Assembly (NCBI GenBank): GCA_947650365.1 | Contig: OX393555.1 | Span: 15,040,050 to 15,104,049, forward strand | DNA: 64,000 nt | Reading direction: 5' to 3' | Source of the DNA: Chamaelirium japonicum | Taxonomy: Eukaryota > Streptophyta > Magnoliopsida > Liliales > Melanthiaceae | The notes under the pieces: model-generated | Seen by the model: only the letters and a program-made list of their open reading frames with translations | Database searches by the model: none | Told to the model about the DNA's origin: nothing | Position numbers and translations under genes: made by a program | Shown here: positions 47,280 through 59,000 of the stretch, piece after piece | How positions within the stretch are numbered: position 1 is the stretch's first letter | How the letters are laid out: the number at the start of each line of letters is the position of its first letter

Positions 47280-47779
47280 TAGTGGTGGCAATGGGTCGGG
47301 TCGGGTCGGGTCGGGGTCGGGGTCGGGGTCGGGTCGGGTCGGGTTGAGGCAAATGTATAAGGGCAAAACACCCAACCCGTTTAATAAACGGGTCAAAAAC
47401 TTAAACCCAAACCCGACCCGCCTAATAAACGGGTTGACCTGACCCGACCCGTTTAGCCCGTTTACTAAACGGGTCGGGTTGTGTCGGGTCGGGTTGGCTC
47501 GGGTTGGGTCAACAAAACCCATGTTAACCTGTCGGGTTGGGTAAAGACCAGTCGGATTCGGCCGGGTTGGTTCGGGTCGGGTCGGGTCGGGTTGAACGAC
47601 CCATTTGTTAAACGGGTCAAGTCGGGTCAATCAGGTTATAAGTACAAACCCAAACCCGACCCATTAAATAAACGGGTCAATCGGGTCGACCCATTTATGA
47701 CCCGAACCCGTTTAGGCCAAACCCAAACCCGCTAACTTCGGGTCGGGTTGGCGGGTCGGATCAAGAATTGCCACCCCTA
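47280..47779. mobile_element. hAT-type MITE rich in GGGTCGGGTT (500 bp)
   Basis: Ends TAGTGGTGGCAAT..ATTGCCACCCCTA, flanked by 8-bp duplications CCTGCAGC (47272-47279) and CCTACAGC (47780-47787) with one mismatch. The interior is dominated by GGGTCGGGTCGGG on the plus strand near the left end and by CCCGACCC elsewhere. The left segment (about 47295-47345) has many closely spaced G-runs. ORFs across it are compositional artefacts. Confidence 0.9.
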
Positions 47780-47787
47780 CCTACAGC

Positions 47788-49944
47788 TCACTATAGGTTC
47801 GGACAAATCAAACGATGGAGCACCTATTGAGCACTACTACAATTGCATCATAACCATACGATGACAGCTATCACGACAGATGCATCGCACTCAGCCCCAA
47901 CTGTATCTCGATCGTTTCTTCGATTTAAAGGACGATTATGGAAACAGAAATTGACATCAATGGTTGTGAATGATCCCTAATACCACCTAAGTAAAAATCA
48001 TTGTTATACCAAAGTTTTTTCTCCCGTAAGTGTCCTTCAACATCAAGGAGGTCGTTGTACATACTCTAAGAGCTAGCCATCTCTCTCCAATGTGCAATCT
48101 GTTTGATCGGCATCACAACCGTCCGTGTATTACACGAGATCACTACAGTGTTCATAAAAGTTAGGACCTTATCTTACCTCATTTATCATGAATTTTTAAT
48201 GAAGACAGTTGTCAAGATAGCAATTAAATTTTTAATATAAAATAATTTTTTTGGCTCAATTATGTTATCCCATCGTGCATCCCACGGATGTTTTGTTTGT
48301 TTGCTTATCAAAATGTATAAAAAAAGGGAAATTTTATTCATACCCCAAAAATCTGTAATTAGCCCCCTATCCCTAGCGTTTCTCAATAACTTACTCAACA
48401 ATCCTTTAATACCAACAATGCCCTTTTTTTTATACCCCAAACCCCAAAGCCATTGCTCAGCGTCTTTTGTACCCCAACCCAACCCAATGCTCGTTTAAAC
48501 TTAGCCCCGCCCAACCCGTCGGGTTGTGCGGGGTGGGTTCGGGTTAACCCGCCCAAAGTCGGGTTGGGTTCGGGTTGGCCCGCCCAAGTTGCAGCTAGGG
48601 GTGGCAATGAGTCGTGTCGTGTCGGGTTCGTGTCGTGTCTAGTTTCGTGTCGTGTCCAAAACCCCTAGACCCGGACCCGACCCGTTTAACTAATTGTGTC
48701 TAGATCCTAAACCCGTACCTAACTCGCTAATAAACAGGTAGACACGATAGGACCCGATAAGACCCATTTACCACCCGGATCTATTCAGTTGACCCGATCC
48801 GACCCAATCCGACTTGACCCAACCTGACCCGAAAGACCCACTGGTTTTATATATTATAGTATCGGATTGCTGGTAGACCCGACCCGACCCGACCCGGCAT
48901 GACCTATTGAATACTAAACGGGTCTTCCTGGGTCTACCGTGTCCAGACCCTAAACCCGGACCCGACCCGTTTAATAAACGGGTCTATCGTGTCGACCCGT
49001 TTATGACCCGAACCCGTTTAGCCTTGACCCAGACCCGCTAACTTCGTGTCGGGTCCTGTCGGGTCGAGGAGAAATGATTCGGGTTGGGCTCGGATTAGCC
49101 CGCCCAAATTCGGGTTGGGTTCGGGTTGGACTCGGGTTGGGTTTAGGTTGGCCCGCCCAAGTTGCAGCTCTACTTGTGCCTTCAAGTATCAGCCAACTGC
49201 ATGGGGTTTATTTAAGAGTGGGGTGTATTCAAGAGTGCATATAATTGGGGTATATTTAAGGGGGTATGTGTATGATTGGGGTATAATCAAGTTGGGGCGG
49301 ACAAAAATTTAATGTGTGAAAAGTCCCTAACAACATATCTATTTTATAAACAGGACACCTAAAATTTCATTTAGCCTAAGACCTTATATTTTTCAGTAAA
49401 TCCAAAATTACCCCTAATATAGCCTCCCATCTCTCCCGAGCAGCTCCGGCGAGGGCGGCGGCTACAGCAGAGTCGACAGGGGGTAGAGGCTAGCAGCTCT
49501 GGCGGCGGCGGATGCAACAGAGTCGACATGGGGTAGTGGCTAGCAGCTCCGATGATAGTGACGAGCAGCTTCGGTGGCAGTGGTGTTCAGTTCGGGACGG
49601 CGGTCGAGCAGCTTCGGCCTAGGTCTACGGTTCATCCCATAGCATGTAGATCTTAAGGTTAGGGTTAGGGTTAGGTTCGGTTCGGATTGACAGCGGCGGT
49701 GAGTGGCTCCGGCAGCGGTGTTCGGTGGCGGCTAGCAGCTCCGATGGGTTCACTGGTTCGGTGGCAGGCATAAGAAAAATTGAAATGCCATGGAGAGCAT
49801 TTTTGTCCACAGCATTTCAAAATCCTTGGCTAAACCGATCTCTTTGTCAGAGGCTGCTCACTAATTCTCACAAAAATTATTTATGCCTAACCTTGGAAGA
49901 ACGTACGGGGATGCAAATAGGGTCAGATACTTGTTAAAAGAAAG
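47788..49944. repeat. Repeat-rich intergenic segment with GGGTTCGGG/CCCGACCC elements
   Basis: 48515-49170 holds further low-complexity MITE-like sequence. GGTTGGCCCGCCCAAGTTGC plus AGCT occurs at 48573-48596 and again at 49146-49169. TAGGGGTGGCAATGAG starts at 48596 and looks like a hAT-MITE left end, with no clear right end found. 49431-49800 is GC-richer with GGCGGCGGC triplets and a short TTAGGGTTAGGGTTAGG. No gene was supported. Confidence 0.6.
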
Positions 49945-50189
49945 GATAAATTACACACAAACCCCTTTATAGTTTGGCAGATTATCACATACACTCCCTC
50001 ATGTTTAAAACCCTACAAATGCCACCCTACAGTTTGAAAAACACGTCACTTGCGCCCCCTCCAGAGGGCCTCCAGATGGGTTCTATGTTTGTGGTTTTTC
50101 AAAATATAGGAGGGTATTTGTAGGGTTTTAAACATGACTGGGTGTATGTCATAATCCGTCAAACTACAGGGGTCTATATGTAATTTATC
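49945..50189. mobile_element. Foldback MITE in the dioxygenase promoter (245 bp)
   Basis: GATAAATTACA..TGTAATTTATC termini continue inward as long inverted repeats (about 90 bp): CCCTTTATAGTTTGGC pairs with GTCAAACTACAGGGG, and GTTTAAAACCCTACAAAT pairs with TATTTGTAGGGTTTTAAAC. The target duplication is not resolved. The right end lies 83 bp before the dioxygenase start codon, so it probably overlaps the promoter or 5' UTR. Confidence 0.82.
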
Positions 50190-50272
50190 TATAAAATGGC
50201 GAGGAATCTTACTAGGGAAATCAAAACCTCTCTTTCACTTGGCTTTTGTTTGGCATTGTTGTTGGGGCTACG

Positions 50273-52471
50273 ATGGATACATTCTTCATATCGCACGGTT
50301 CGCCGATGCTGATCGCCGACGAGAACATGGCGGCGAGGGAATTTCTGGAGTCGTGGACAGCCACGGTGTTACCGGGCGTCGTCCCGAAGGCTGTGCTGAT
50401 GGTCTCCGCCCACTGGGACACTTCGGCGCCCTCCGTCAACGCCGTCGATGGCCCCAACACCACCATTCACGACTTCACGGGCTTCCCCGAGCCCATGTAC
50501 CAGGTACCCCTTTCTCTTTCTTCCCACACCAAATCTTGGACTCTATTGAGTAAAACTTACCAAGTGGGTTTTTGCTCCAGCTCAAGTATCCTGCACCCGG
50601 TGCGCCCGATTTGGCGAGGAGGGTGAAGGGGCTACTGCAAGAAGCCGGCTTCGGCCATGTCGAGGAAGACAGGGCTCGGGGGCTCGACCATGGTGCGTGG
50701 GTCCTGCTCATGCTCATGTACCCCGAGGCGAACGTCTCGGTGTGCCAGCTCTCTGTGAGCTCGAGGAGGGACGGCACGTACCACTACAACATGGGGAAGG
50801 CCTTGGCTCCCCTTCGGGAGGAGGGTGTCCTGGTGATCGGGTCCGGAGCCGCCACACATAACTTGAGAGAGCGAGGGCAAGTCGGTGGGCCCCTCGCCGA
50901 CTGGGCCCTTGAATTCGACACATGGCTCAAGGAGTCGTCGCTCCTCAATGGAAGGTATCGATCGCATTACTTCTGGCACCACATGTGCATGAACTGCATA
51001 ATCAATAATGTACTCCCTACTTGCCAACTGACTTTTTAGGTTTGATTGTGGAGCCCTGTCATGTCCAAAGACACCTTGGTCATGAACAAGATGTCGGTCG
51101 AAATCAATCTAGCTTGTCGTAAAACGTTCTTGAACTTTGACATATCGTACCTTGATCCTATATAGGTGTTGACAAATAGTCCCACATCGATAGGGGGGAC
51201 ACATTGGTGGACCCAAGATTTTTCCTCAAGGGGGGTATAATTATTAAAAAGTGACTACAGTCGTTGCCTCATAGTTGAAGGCTTCGGTAGCTGGTGTGAC
51301 AACGTCTCTACCCTTTATTCGATCGAGCAGCAAAATGCCTATATTAGGATTTTGACTCGGAGAATTTCAATCCTCGGAATCCTTCAAAAATTTGGAACTC
51401 TAATTGACTGACTCGATCGGGGTGCGCAGGTTGTGAATAATAGATAAGATCCTTTTTTATTTTTTTTTGTTGGGGGAGGAGGGGATTTCATACATACCCC
51501 CAAAAACCTGTAAATAGGGCCCGATTCCCACTTGTTTCTCATTCATTAAGGGGCATGTGATAAACTTTACGGGGATGCCACATGCGTGGGTGGTGGCAGA
51601 TGGCGGTGGGTGGCGGCCGGCCAGTGGTGGGCGTCGGTGGCTAGCAACGGGTGGTGGCCGACGAACGGCTGGGCCGTTCGTGGGTTGCCAATCCGGGCGG
51701 CGGCAGCGGTTGGTGGTCAGCGGCGACGGATGGGCCATGTGGCGGTGGGGTGGTCGGCGGCAGCATGACGGTGGACATTGACTGGCAAGGGGTACGTGGT
51801 GGCTGGTGAGGGGGTGGTGGCTCTCGTAAAGTTCACAACCAAACGAATCTAGAATTGTTTTTTGGGTAAATTAAGCATTGCCCTCCCCTCGCCCCTCTTA
51901 AGTTTAGCTCAAAACCATTTAACCCCCCTATAGTTAAAAATCAACATTTTGCCCCCAAGTTTAGGGAGTGATTTCTGACAAAATAAACTATAGGGGGTTA
52001 AGTGTTTTTGAGCTAAACCTCAAGGGGGCTAAATATAACTTATCTTTGTGTTTCTTCCAAAGTGAGGGGGGGTCTTGACCCTCCCCCCCCCGGGCCCAAT
52101 GTAGGTCCGCCCCAGGAGGGCATCTATAGACCGCTTAATATACCTGCTGTGGGCCTCTCATTATGACCCGGGTTTTGGGGTATGAGGATATCTATCAATA
52201 GGAATTGGGATTTTTGGAAATTGTTGGCACCTTGATCATGGCATGTGTTGATGGATTTTTAAATATGATTAGACATTTTGGTTATCTTTTTTCTTTTCTT
52301 TTTTTTTTTCGGTATACTTTTGGCAAGCTTGTTGATCGATGTTGCTATCTTGACCATTTTTTTCTTTTCTTGTCGATGGATTACCGGTTCTTAGTTTCTT
52401 TTGATTTCAAGATCATAGATTCATATTTTATTCAATTAAGATGGGTTCGACAATGGAGCACAACTGTGATT

Positions 52472-52527
<56 letters not shown>

Positions 52528-52654
52528 GTATGCTATGCTGCGGCATGCGGTACGTGCGGCACTGCACCGTAGCCTTCTGATGCACGCGCGGCGTGCATAC
52601 AGTGCCGCACTTACCGCATGCCGCATTATCGCATTTCTCTCTCTCTCTCTCTCT

Positions 52655-52743
<89 letters not shown>

Positions 52744-53481
52744 ATCAATACTGTTGAACAAGGACGGGCAATGATCGTCGCTTTTCAGTATGTTATTTTT
52801 CAGTCTGTCGTTTTTCAATACTCGTTATTTTTTATCACTAAAAAATCTGAATTGACTGTCGTTTTTTAAAAGACAAAATTTGCCCATTGTTTATTTATGT
52901 AGTTTATTCCTCAAATTGGTGTAGTGATAACATTTTCTAACCGATTGTCAATGCGCCATTCCTCTAAGATTGGTGTAAAAATCCAGCAAGACAAGAGCCT
53001 ATTAAGAAACCTAGAAAGTGATTAGAGTGGGTTGGAAACCTAAATAGTTACACACACACACACGGCCGAAGAGCAACCCTCGAGTATTCCTCTAAACAAG
53101 GAAAGTAGACGAAGAGGATAGAATACAAGATTTATACAAGAAATTGTATCAATCCCTATGGCGTGGAATATAAGCCAAGGAGACGAAGAGAAACAACATA
53201 TATTCCCCGATTTGCCTATTCTTTATCATGTAAATATCTATATTTTTAGCATGGTTGGTACTGATCCAAGGGAACACCTCTTCGATAGGAACAAAGATGT
53301 GAACCACTACGAGGAGAAGGCGCCTTTCGCGAAGATGGCGCACCCTTGGCCGGAGCACTTCTTCCCGCTGCACGTGGCTCTTGGGGCGGCCGGTGAGCAG
53401 GCGAAGGCCGAGCTGATTCATCACAGCTGGGGCAAGGGCACACTTTCCTATGCTTCTTATCGGTTTTCAACTGCACAATGA
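50273..53481 (+). CDS. LigB: LigB / DOPA 4,5-dioxygenase-like extradiol ring-cleavage dioxygenase
   Basis: Three exons: 50273-50503, 50581-50954 and 53289-53481, in phase and encoding 265 aa, the usual length for plant LigB/DODA proteins. Introns are 77 and 2334 bp. Conserved blocks: ISHGSPML (His8), VSAHWDT (His47), [26 protein letters not shown] (His114), [19 protein letters not shown] (His170), [14 protein letters not shown] (His225, His230) and SYASYRF at the C-terminus. By family analogy His8, His47 and His225 bind the non-haem iron or zinc site. The enzyme class opens catecholic rings; in betalain plants DODA makes betalamic acid from L-DOPA, while in other plants the physiological substrate is uncertain. 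Exon 3 starts inside a GATAG|G context, and the AG|G codon joins exon 2 exactly to [12 protein letters not shown], as in homologues. An upstream in-frame ATG at 50246 would add nine residues, but family N-termini favour 50273. No lesions were seen. Confidence 0.93.
51864..52044. mobile_element. Foldback MITE inside the dioxygenase intron
   Basis: Inverted halves: TTAGCTCAAAACCATTTAACC pairs with the reverse of the stretch around GGTTAAGTGTTTTTGAGCTAA, and CCCCCTATAGTT pairs with AACTATAGGGGG. The ends GGGTAAATTAAG and ATAACTTATC are only loosely matched. The target duplication is not resolved. Confidence 0.65.
52479..52737. repeat. TA microsatellites flanking an 87-bp hairpin
   Basis: (TA)n at 52479-52523, (TC)n at 52636-52656 and (TA)n at 52658-52737. 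Between them 52539-52564 and 52600-52625 are inverted 26-bp arms with one mismatch (TGCGGCATGCGGTA.. and ..TACCGCATGCCGCA). A second inner palindrome, TGCACGCGCGGCGTGCA, lies at 52581-52597. Confidence 0.9.
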
Positions 53482-54639
53482 TGTGTTATAGGAGAGTAAG
53501 CAAAGCTTAGAGCTTAATTGCCTTATGATTCTCGACCTCCAAGTCCCCATCAGTATAAAAGTTCCTGTCTTTCTAACCTGTATGCTTCTCTTTCTTGATC
53601 AATCTCGATCTTCTTTTGTATTGCCATAAAGACCTATGCCTAAGGTTTCACCTCGGATCGTCATAACAAGTGGTATCAAATAAAGAAGATAATTCAATAT
53701 TATGAAGATGTCGAAGACCTCGACGGTCTCCAATTTTGAGGAAGTGGTATCAAAATTATAAAGGAGAACAATCGAGATGTCGAAGACCTTGACGGTCTTC
53801 AATTTCGAGGAAGTTTGACAGTAAAGAAAAATTTCGGGTTGTGGCCGAGAAGGATAAAGGCTATCTTGGTTTATGAATGATGTAGGTTAGGATGACCTAC
53901 AAATTATGAGCAGGGTCTCGAGGACAAAGAAAGGAACCTGGTTTTCGAGCTTTATCACATCCCGACCCACCGGAGAGAAAGCTCATGCGATGGCCGAGAT
54001 TGGATCCCAATCATCGTCCCCCGCTTCCACGTCCACCTCCATCGCTCTTTTGTTTATTACTTCATTGTTTTGAATTACGAGCTCGAGAATGAATTACCCA
54101 TCAAGCAACATCGTCGACGAAGTCCTTGCTTAATTTCCATGGGGACATCTTCCGAGTGTGAGATTTCATCTATCCTAAAACTCTAGTATTGAGATGAGGT
54201 CTCATCATATATATAAGGATTGTTTCCTCCCTCTACTTCATCAAGGTGGGACTAATTCTCCAACACTCACGTGCATGCCAATCTTTTTTTGGTCCTTGTC
54301 ACGTTGGCAGGTGAGTGATACAGTTATGCTCTGATACCATGTGAGATTTTCTCTATCCCAAAACCCAGGTATTGAGATGAGGTCCAATCATATTAGGTGT
54401 GTGTTTGAAAACCACTCAAAACATATGGGGGTTTAGTCCCATATCGGTAAGGGGAGAAATCCCTTACCAACTTAAAAGGAATTGCCCTCTTCCCCCCACT
54501 AGTCATCACACTAGAGGAGGGGCTCCAAAAGCTCACACACGCGCGTGCGTGCCGTGCCAGGCTTGGGCTTGGGCTTGGGCTAGGTGGCGCATGTGTGCGC
54601 GCCCGCGGACCCGGACACGATAGCACCTCCGAAATGGGC
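53482..54639. other. No gene recognised downstream of the dioxygenase
   Basis: Includes the dioxygenase 3' region. A 20-bp stretch near 53703-53730 (ATGTCGAAGACC followed by GACGGTCT) is repeated at about 53777-53800. TGAGATGAGGTC occurs at 54192 and 54371. From about 54400 (CATATGGGGGTTTAGTCCCAT) the sequence may already belong to the copia element that follows. Confidence 0.4.
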
Positions 54640-55529
54640 TGGTCCGCACCTGCCTCATTTTTTATTTTTGCTTTTAAACCCTTTACATTTATTAATTTTC
54701 TTTTGGGCTACTAGTCGTTGCTACATGCTAGCCGTTATGCGAGAAGCATCGCTGCATGCCAGCCGTTATGAGCTGTAACGCGTGTGGGGTTAATGGGCTT
54801 AATCGCAGCCCATGATTGCCTCCCCTCTTTCAGTCTCTCATTAACAGCTCGAGGCCTATATAAGGCTCAGTGCAGCCATGGGAAAGGACAAAAAAAAATA
54901 ATAATAATAGCTTCCTACTCTCTGTCTCTTCCTCTCCCGTTTTCTCGAGCTGTTACTACGGTGTTGCCTCCTTCTTCCGAGAAGACTCTCTCTTGGATCA
55001 AAGTTGTGCTGTGGTGCTGGCTCCCTGCTTCGAGAAGATCTTCGTTGAGTCACTGGGTTCCTGAAAGTTCACGAGGTTCGCAAAGCCTTCATGAAGTCGT
55101 GCTGACGAGAAGGAGGTTGTCTGACCGGGGTCATCGTATCTCCGAGAACCATTGCCACGAGACCCGCACGAGGGGGGTAATAAGTTTCTTTGGACAACGC
55201 CTAACATGTTTAGACAATTAGGCCAGAATTTCTAACTCCATTCCTTTGTTATTATTAAATTCATTAAAACGACTTGCATCTAATACAAAACCTAAATAGC
55301 GATAAATAATATTTAGGATTATATCTCTCTCTCTCACTTTTAGAAAAGTTCGGCAAGGTGAATGACAGTTCCATAGAACCCGCTCTGCCTTGGCAAATCA
55401 TTTCTAAAAGAAATTTGTGACGTGTCTTTGCTTGGAAAAATAATACTTGTTAAACAACATATCTTTCAATATTAAGAATTTGATTAAGCTCCTAAGTTTG
55501 CTAGTATAGAACGGTTAAAATTTCCAACA
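54640..55529 (+). repeat. 5' LTR (partial assignment) of copia family B
   Basis: Ends TTTCCAACA at 55529, like the CCAACA end of the 27556 LTR family. GACGAGAAGG, GGGGTCATCGTATCTCCGAG and GGACAACGCC blocks align with that LTR. The left boundary is not resolved and is set where similarity fades. A TATATAAGG at about 54858 could be the LTR promoter. Confidence 0.55.
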
Positions 55530-56007
55530 ATCCAAGAAACTTACTGATATAATTTAATCGCTCATAAATATCCATATTAGTGAAAAGAATTAATCATCAT
55601 TTTCTTCGTAATGTGCTCACAAATGATTTGTTAGCTTACTTGATCATCTATTAGACATTACAAATTACGTGCTAGCTACTAGTTACAAAATTAACTTCTA
55701 CAAAGTTAATTAGAAGCATACATTTTAGAAAAGACTAAAAGTCGTCTATTGAGCATTCCACTACCTACGGTGTCGAGACAGGCTTGACAAACCGGTATTA
55801 AATTGCCCAATGTAGCTTGGTATTTGAACGAGCCTAGTGCTCCACCTTCTACCTGGAGCCCATCTGACCATTAGGATTTGGAAGTTTTATTTGGACTTCT
55901 AAGAGTCAAATCTATACAGTGTGCTTTGAAATTGACAAAACTATTTTTTAATCCTCAGATTTCAACTCCTCTCTTTTGTCCGAAACAACTCCTCTCTTTT
56001 GTCCGAA
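55530..56007 (+). other. Leader of copia family B
   Basis: Non-coding between the LTR end and gag. CCTAGTGCTCCACCTTCTAC at about 55830 is similar to a block at about 30688 inside the non-autonomous element. A CTCCTCTCTTTTGTCCGAAA unit is duplicated just before the gag ATG. Confidence 0.55.
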
Positions 56008-59000
56008 ATGGCCTCACCAAATTGTGGAACCCTTAGTGCCAAACCCGAGAAGTTTGACGGGTCTAACTTCAAGAGGTGGCAAAACCAGATACGTTTCTGG
56101 CTAACCACACTTGGGTTATTGTCAGCCATAGGTGAAACTGCACCAGGAGTATCTAGTAGGTCTAGTCAAACTCGTCGTACCCGAGCCTCCACTTTCCAAC
56201 TTGACACCGAACCAACCTCTGGTATTCCAACTAGGACCCCAGAAGAAATCAACTACCATGGCCTTCATAGGATCCTAGGGGCTCTATCTGATAGACTTTA
56301 TGATATATACTATATCATCCAAAACTCTAAGGACCTATGGGATACTCTAGAACGTAAGTATGGTCTAGATGATACTGGAGTAAAATGCTTCAAAGCGTCA
56401 GACTTCAACAGCTTCAAAATGGTTGACTCCAAACCCATGAATGATCAGATTTATGAGTTTGAGAACCTAGTCCAACACCTAAAGACTAATGGTTCTACCT
56501 TTGATGAAACCTTTCAAATAGCCTACCTCATAGACAAATTGCCTGCTTCTTGGTCTGAGTTTTCCAAACACCTAAGTCATACCCAAGGTGACCTAACCCT
56601 GACTCAAGTTCTAAACTCTATTAGAATTAAGGAGCAACATAGGCTCAGGGAAAAGGGATCATCTGAATCCAAATCCAAGGTTAACAATATAGAGGGTCAA
56701 CCATCCAAACCTTTCCAGAAGCCTAAGCATAAGTTCCAGAAAAAACCCTTCCACTCTAAACCTAAGCCATATACCAAGAAGCCCTACCATAGCAACCATA
56801 ACCCAAACCATCCCAAGGACCAAAATAAGGAAGGAGTGCGTTGCCGCTACGTCTGCGGTTGGACCAATCACATGGCCAACCAATGCTTCTACAAGAAGAC
56901 AACACCACCTCCAAATCCAAGAATGAATGATTCAACGCCACCCGGCTCCCAAGTCAACATGGTGACCTTTGGAGTTGGCTCTTTTGGGACCACTTTCAGG
57001 TATATTCTCTTCACCCCTGAAGTTAACATAACCTTTCAAACATTTGATTGATGGATTGACACAGGAGCTAACATTCATGTTTGCTCTGATCAATCTTTGT
57101 TTTTTACCTATCTGGTCTCAGATGGAGGAGCTATAAGTATGGAGAACAATGATGAGGCTCGTATGCTAGGGATAGGACGGATCGACCTGAAGCTGATATC
57201 GGAGAAGACCCTAACCCTACGTGGAGTCCACCACTATCCGAAGATTAGAAGGAATCTAATTAGTGGATCCTTATTAGTCCAATAGGGCTATAAACTTATA
57301 TTTGAATCCAATAAGGTTGTAATCACCAAAGGAATAAATTTTATTGGAAAAAGATTTTTTTGTGATGGTTTGTTTACATTGAATGTATTCAATCCTTCTG
57401 TTACTATTTTCAATGTTGAGTCTTCGGCCACTTGGCACCAAAGACTAGGTCATATGAACTATAATTCTATCAAGAAACTTATGACCCTAAACATTATTCC
57501 TAAATCCGATATTAAGAATCTCGACAAGTGTGAGATATACGTAGAAGCCAAATAATCTAAGAAATCTTTTAAAACCATAGATCGAGACTCCAAGATACTT
57601 GAACTAATTCACAGCAATGTCTGTGATTCTGGAAGAACCTCGAGAGGTGACAATATATATTTTGTAATGTTCATACATGACGCTTCAAAATATTACCACC
57701 AATACCTTATTAAGACTAAGGATGAAGTACTCAGTAAATTTAAAATTTATAGAACTCAGGTTGAGAACCAATTAGATGAAACTATTAAGATCCTTAGGTC
57801 AGACCGAGGAGGGGAGTACACCTCAAATGAGCTAAGTGAGTACTGTGAAAACTATGGAATACTCTATGAAATCACAGCTCCTTACACTCCCCAATCCAAT
57901 GGTATAGCGGAGAGGAAAAACATGACCCTAATGAACATGGTCAATTCCATATTAATAAGCTATGGAGTGCCAGAGAACTTATAGGGGGAGGCCCAAATGA
58001 CAGCCTATTTTATCTTTAACCGCATTCCTTTCAAACACAATGACTTGACCCCATACGAAGTATGGAAACATAGAAAACTTAACTTAGAATATCTAAAAGT
58101 GTGGGGGTGCCTAGCTAAGGTAAAGATCCCCGATAACAAAAGAAAGAAGATAGGACCTAAGACTGTAGATGCCATCTTTATCGGCTACGCTTCAGACAGT
58201 AACGCTAATCAATTTTTAGTGTTTAACTCTAAAATAAGCTAAATAGGTAATAACACTATAATCGAAGTTAGGGATGCCTCATACTTCAAAAATATCTTCC
58301 CTTATAAGACTAGGATCAATACTAGGATCGATACCAGTAACCAGGTCTCTAGTTCTAATCAGGTAACCCAGATCGAACCCGAAGTTCAATTAGAATCTAA
58401 AGACCAGACTGAACCAGTAACCCAAACTGAACCTAGGAGAAGTAAACGTGCCTGTATAGAAAAAGTATTTAATAACTTCTATGCACTTCTGGTGGAGGAC
58501 TCTCCCTCTACCTATACAGATGCAATGAAGTCTATAGACTCACCCTTTTGGAAGGAAGTTATAGATAACAATATCCAATCCATAATTCAAAATCATACAT
58601 GAGAACTCACTAATTTACCTCCTGGTTGCAAAACCATAGGATATAAATGGGTGTTTAAAAAGAAACTTAGACCCGACGGAACCATAGATAAATTTAAGGC
58701 ATGACTTGTAGCCAAGGGTTTTACCCAAAAACCTAGGGTAGACTACTTTTATGTCTACTCATCTGTCGCTAGGATAATCATGATTAGGATCCTTATCGCC
58801 TTAACTTTAATCTATAAGCTAGTCATACATCAAATGTATGTTAATACTGCTTTCTTAAATGACGACCTAAATGAGAAAATCTACATGGACCAACCCGAGG
58901 GACTTACGGCACCTGAACAAGAGGGAAAGATGTGTAAGTTAATTCGATCCCTCTATGGACTTACACAAGTCTCAAAACAATGACACATGAAATTCGATAA

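Larger units (their letters stand above)
50955..53288 (+). other. Repeat-filled intron 2 of the dioxygenase gene
   Basis: 2334 bp with GT at 50955 and AG at 53287. It holds a GGTGGCGG-rich stretch (51560-51810), a foldback MITE (51864-52044), TA microsatellites (52479-52523, 52658-52737), a hairpin element between them, and a (AC)n run at about 53051-53062. No coding signal. Confidence 0.85.

Noticed and set aside
47262..47735. Pro/Thr-Arg repeat protein ORFs on both strands
   Set aside because: They fall inside the GGGTCGGGTT MITE and arise from its repeats.
49655..49674. TTAGGGTTAGGGTTAGG run as a second telomeric block
   Set aside because: Only three 6-mer units, not the plant 7-mer, and inside GC-rich low-complexity DNA.
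52535..52869. ORFs encoding Tyr-Ile runs
   Set aside because: Translation of TA microsatellites.
53221..53288. Earlier start of dioxygenase exon 3 (open frame from 53158)
   Set aside because: The frame is open upstream, but the AG|G junction at 53288/53289 restores the family sequence and the split Arg codon exactly.
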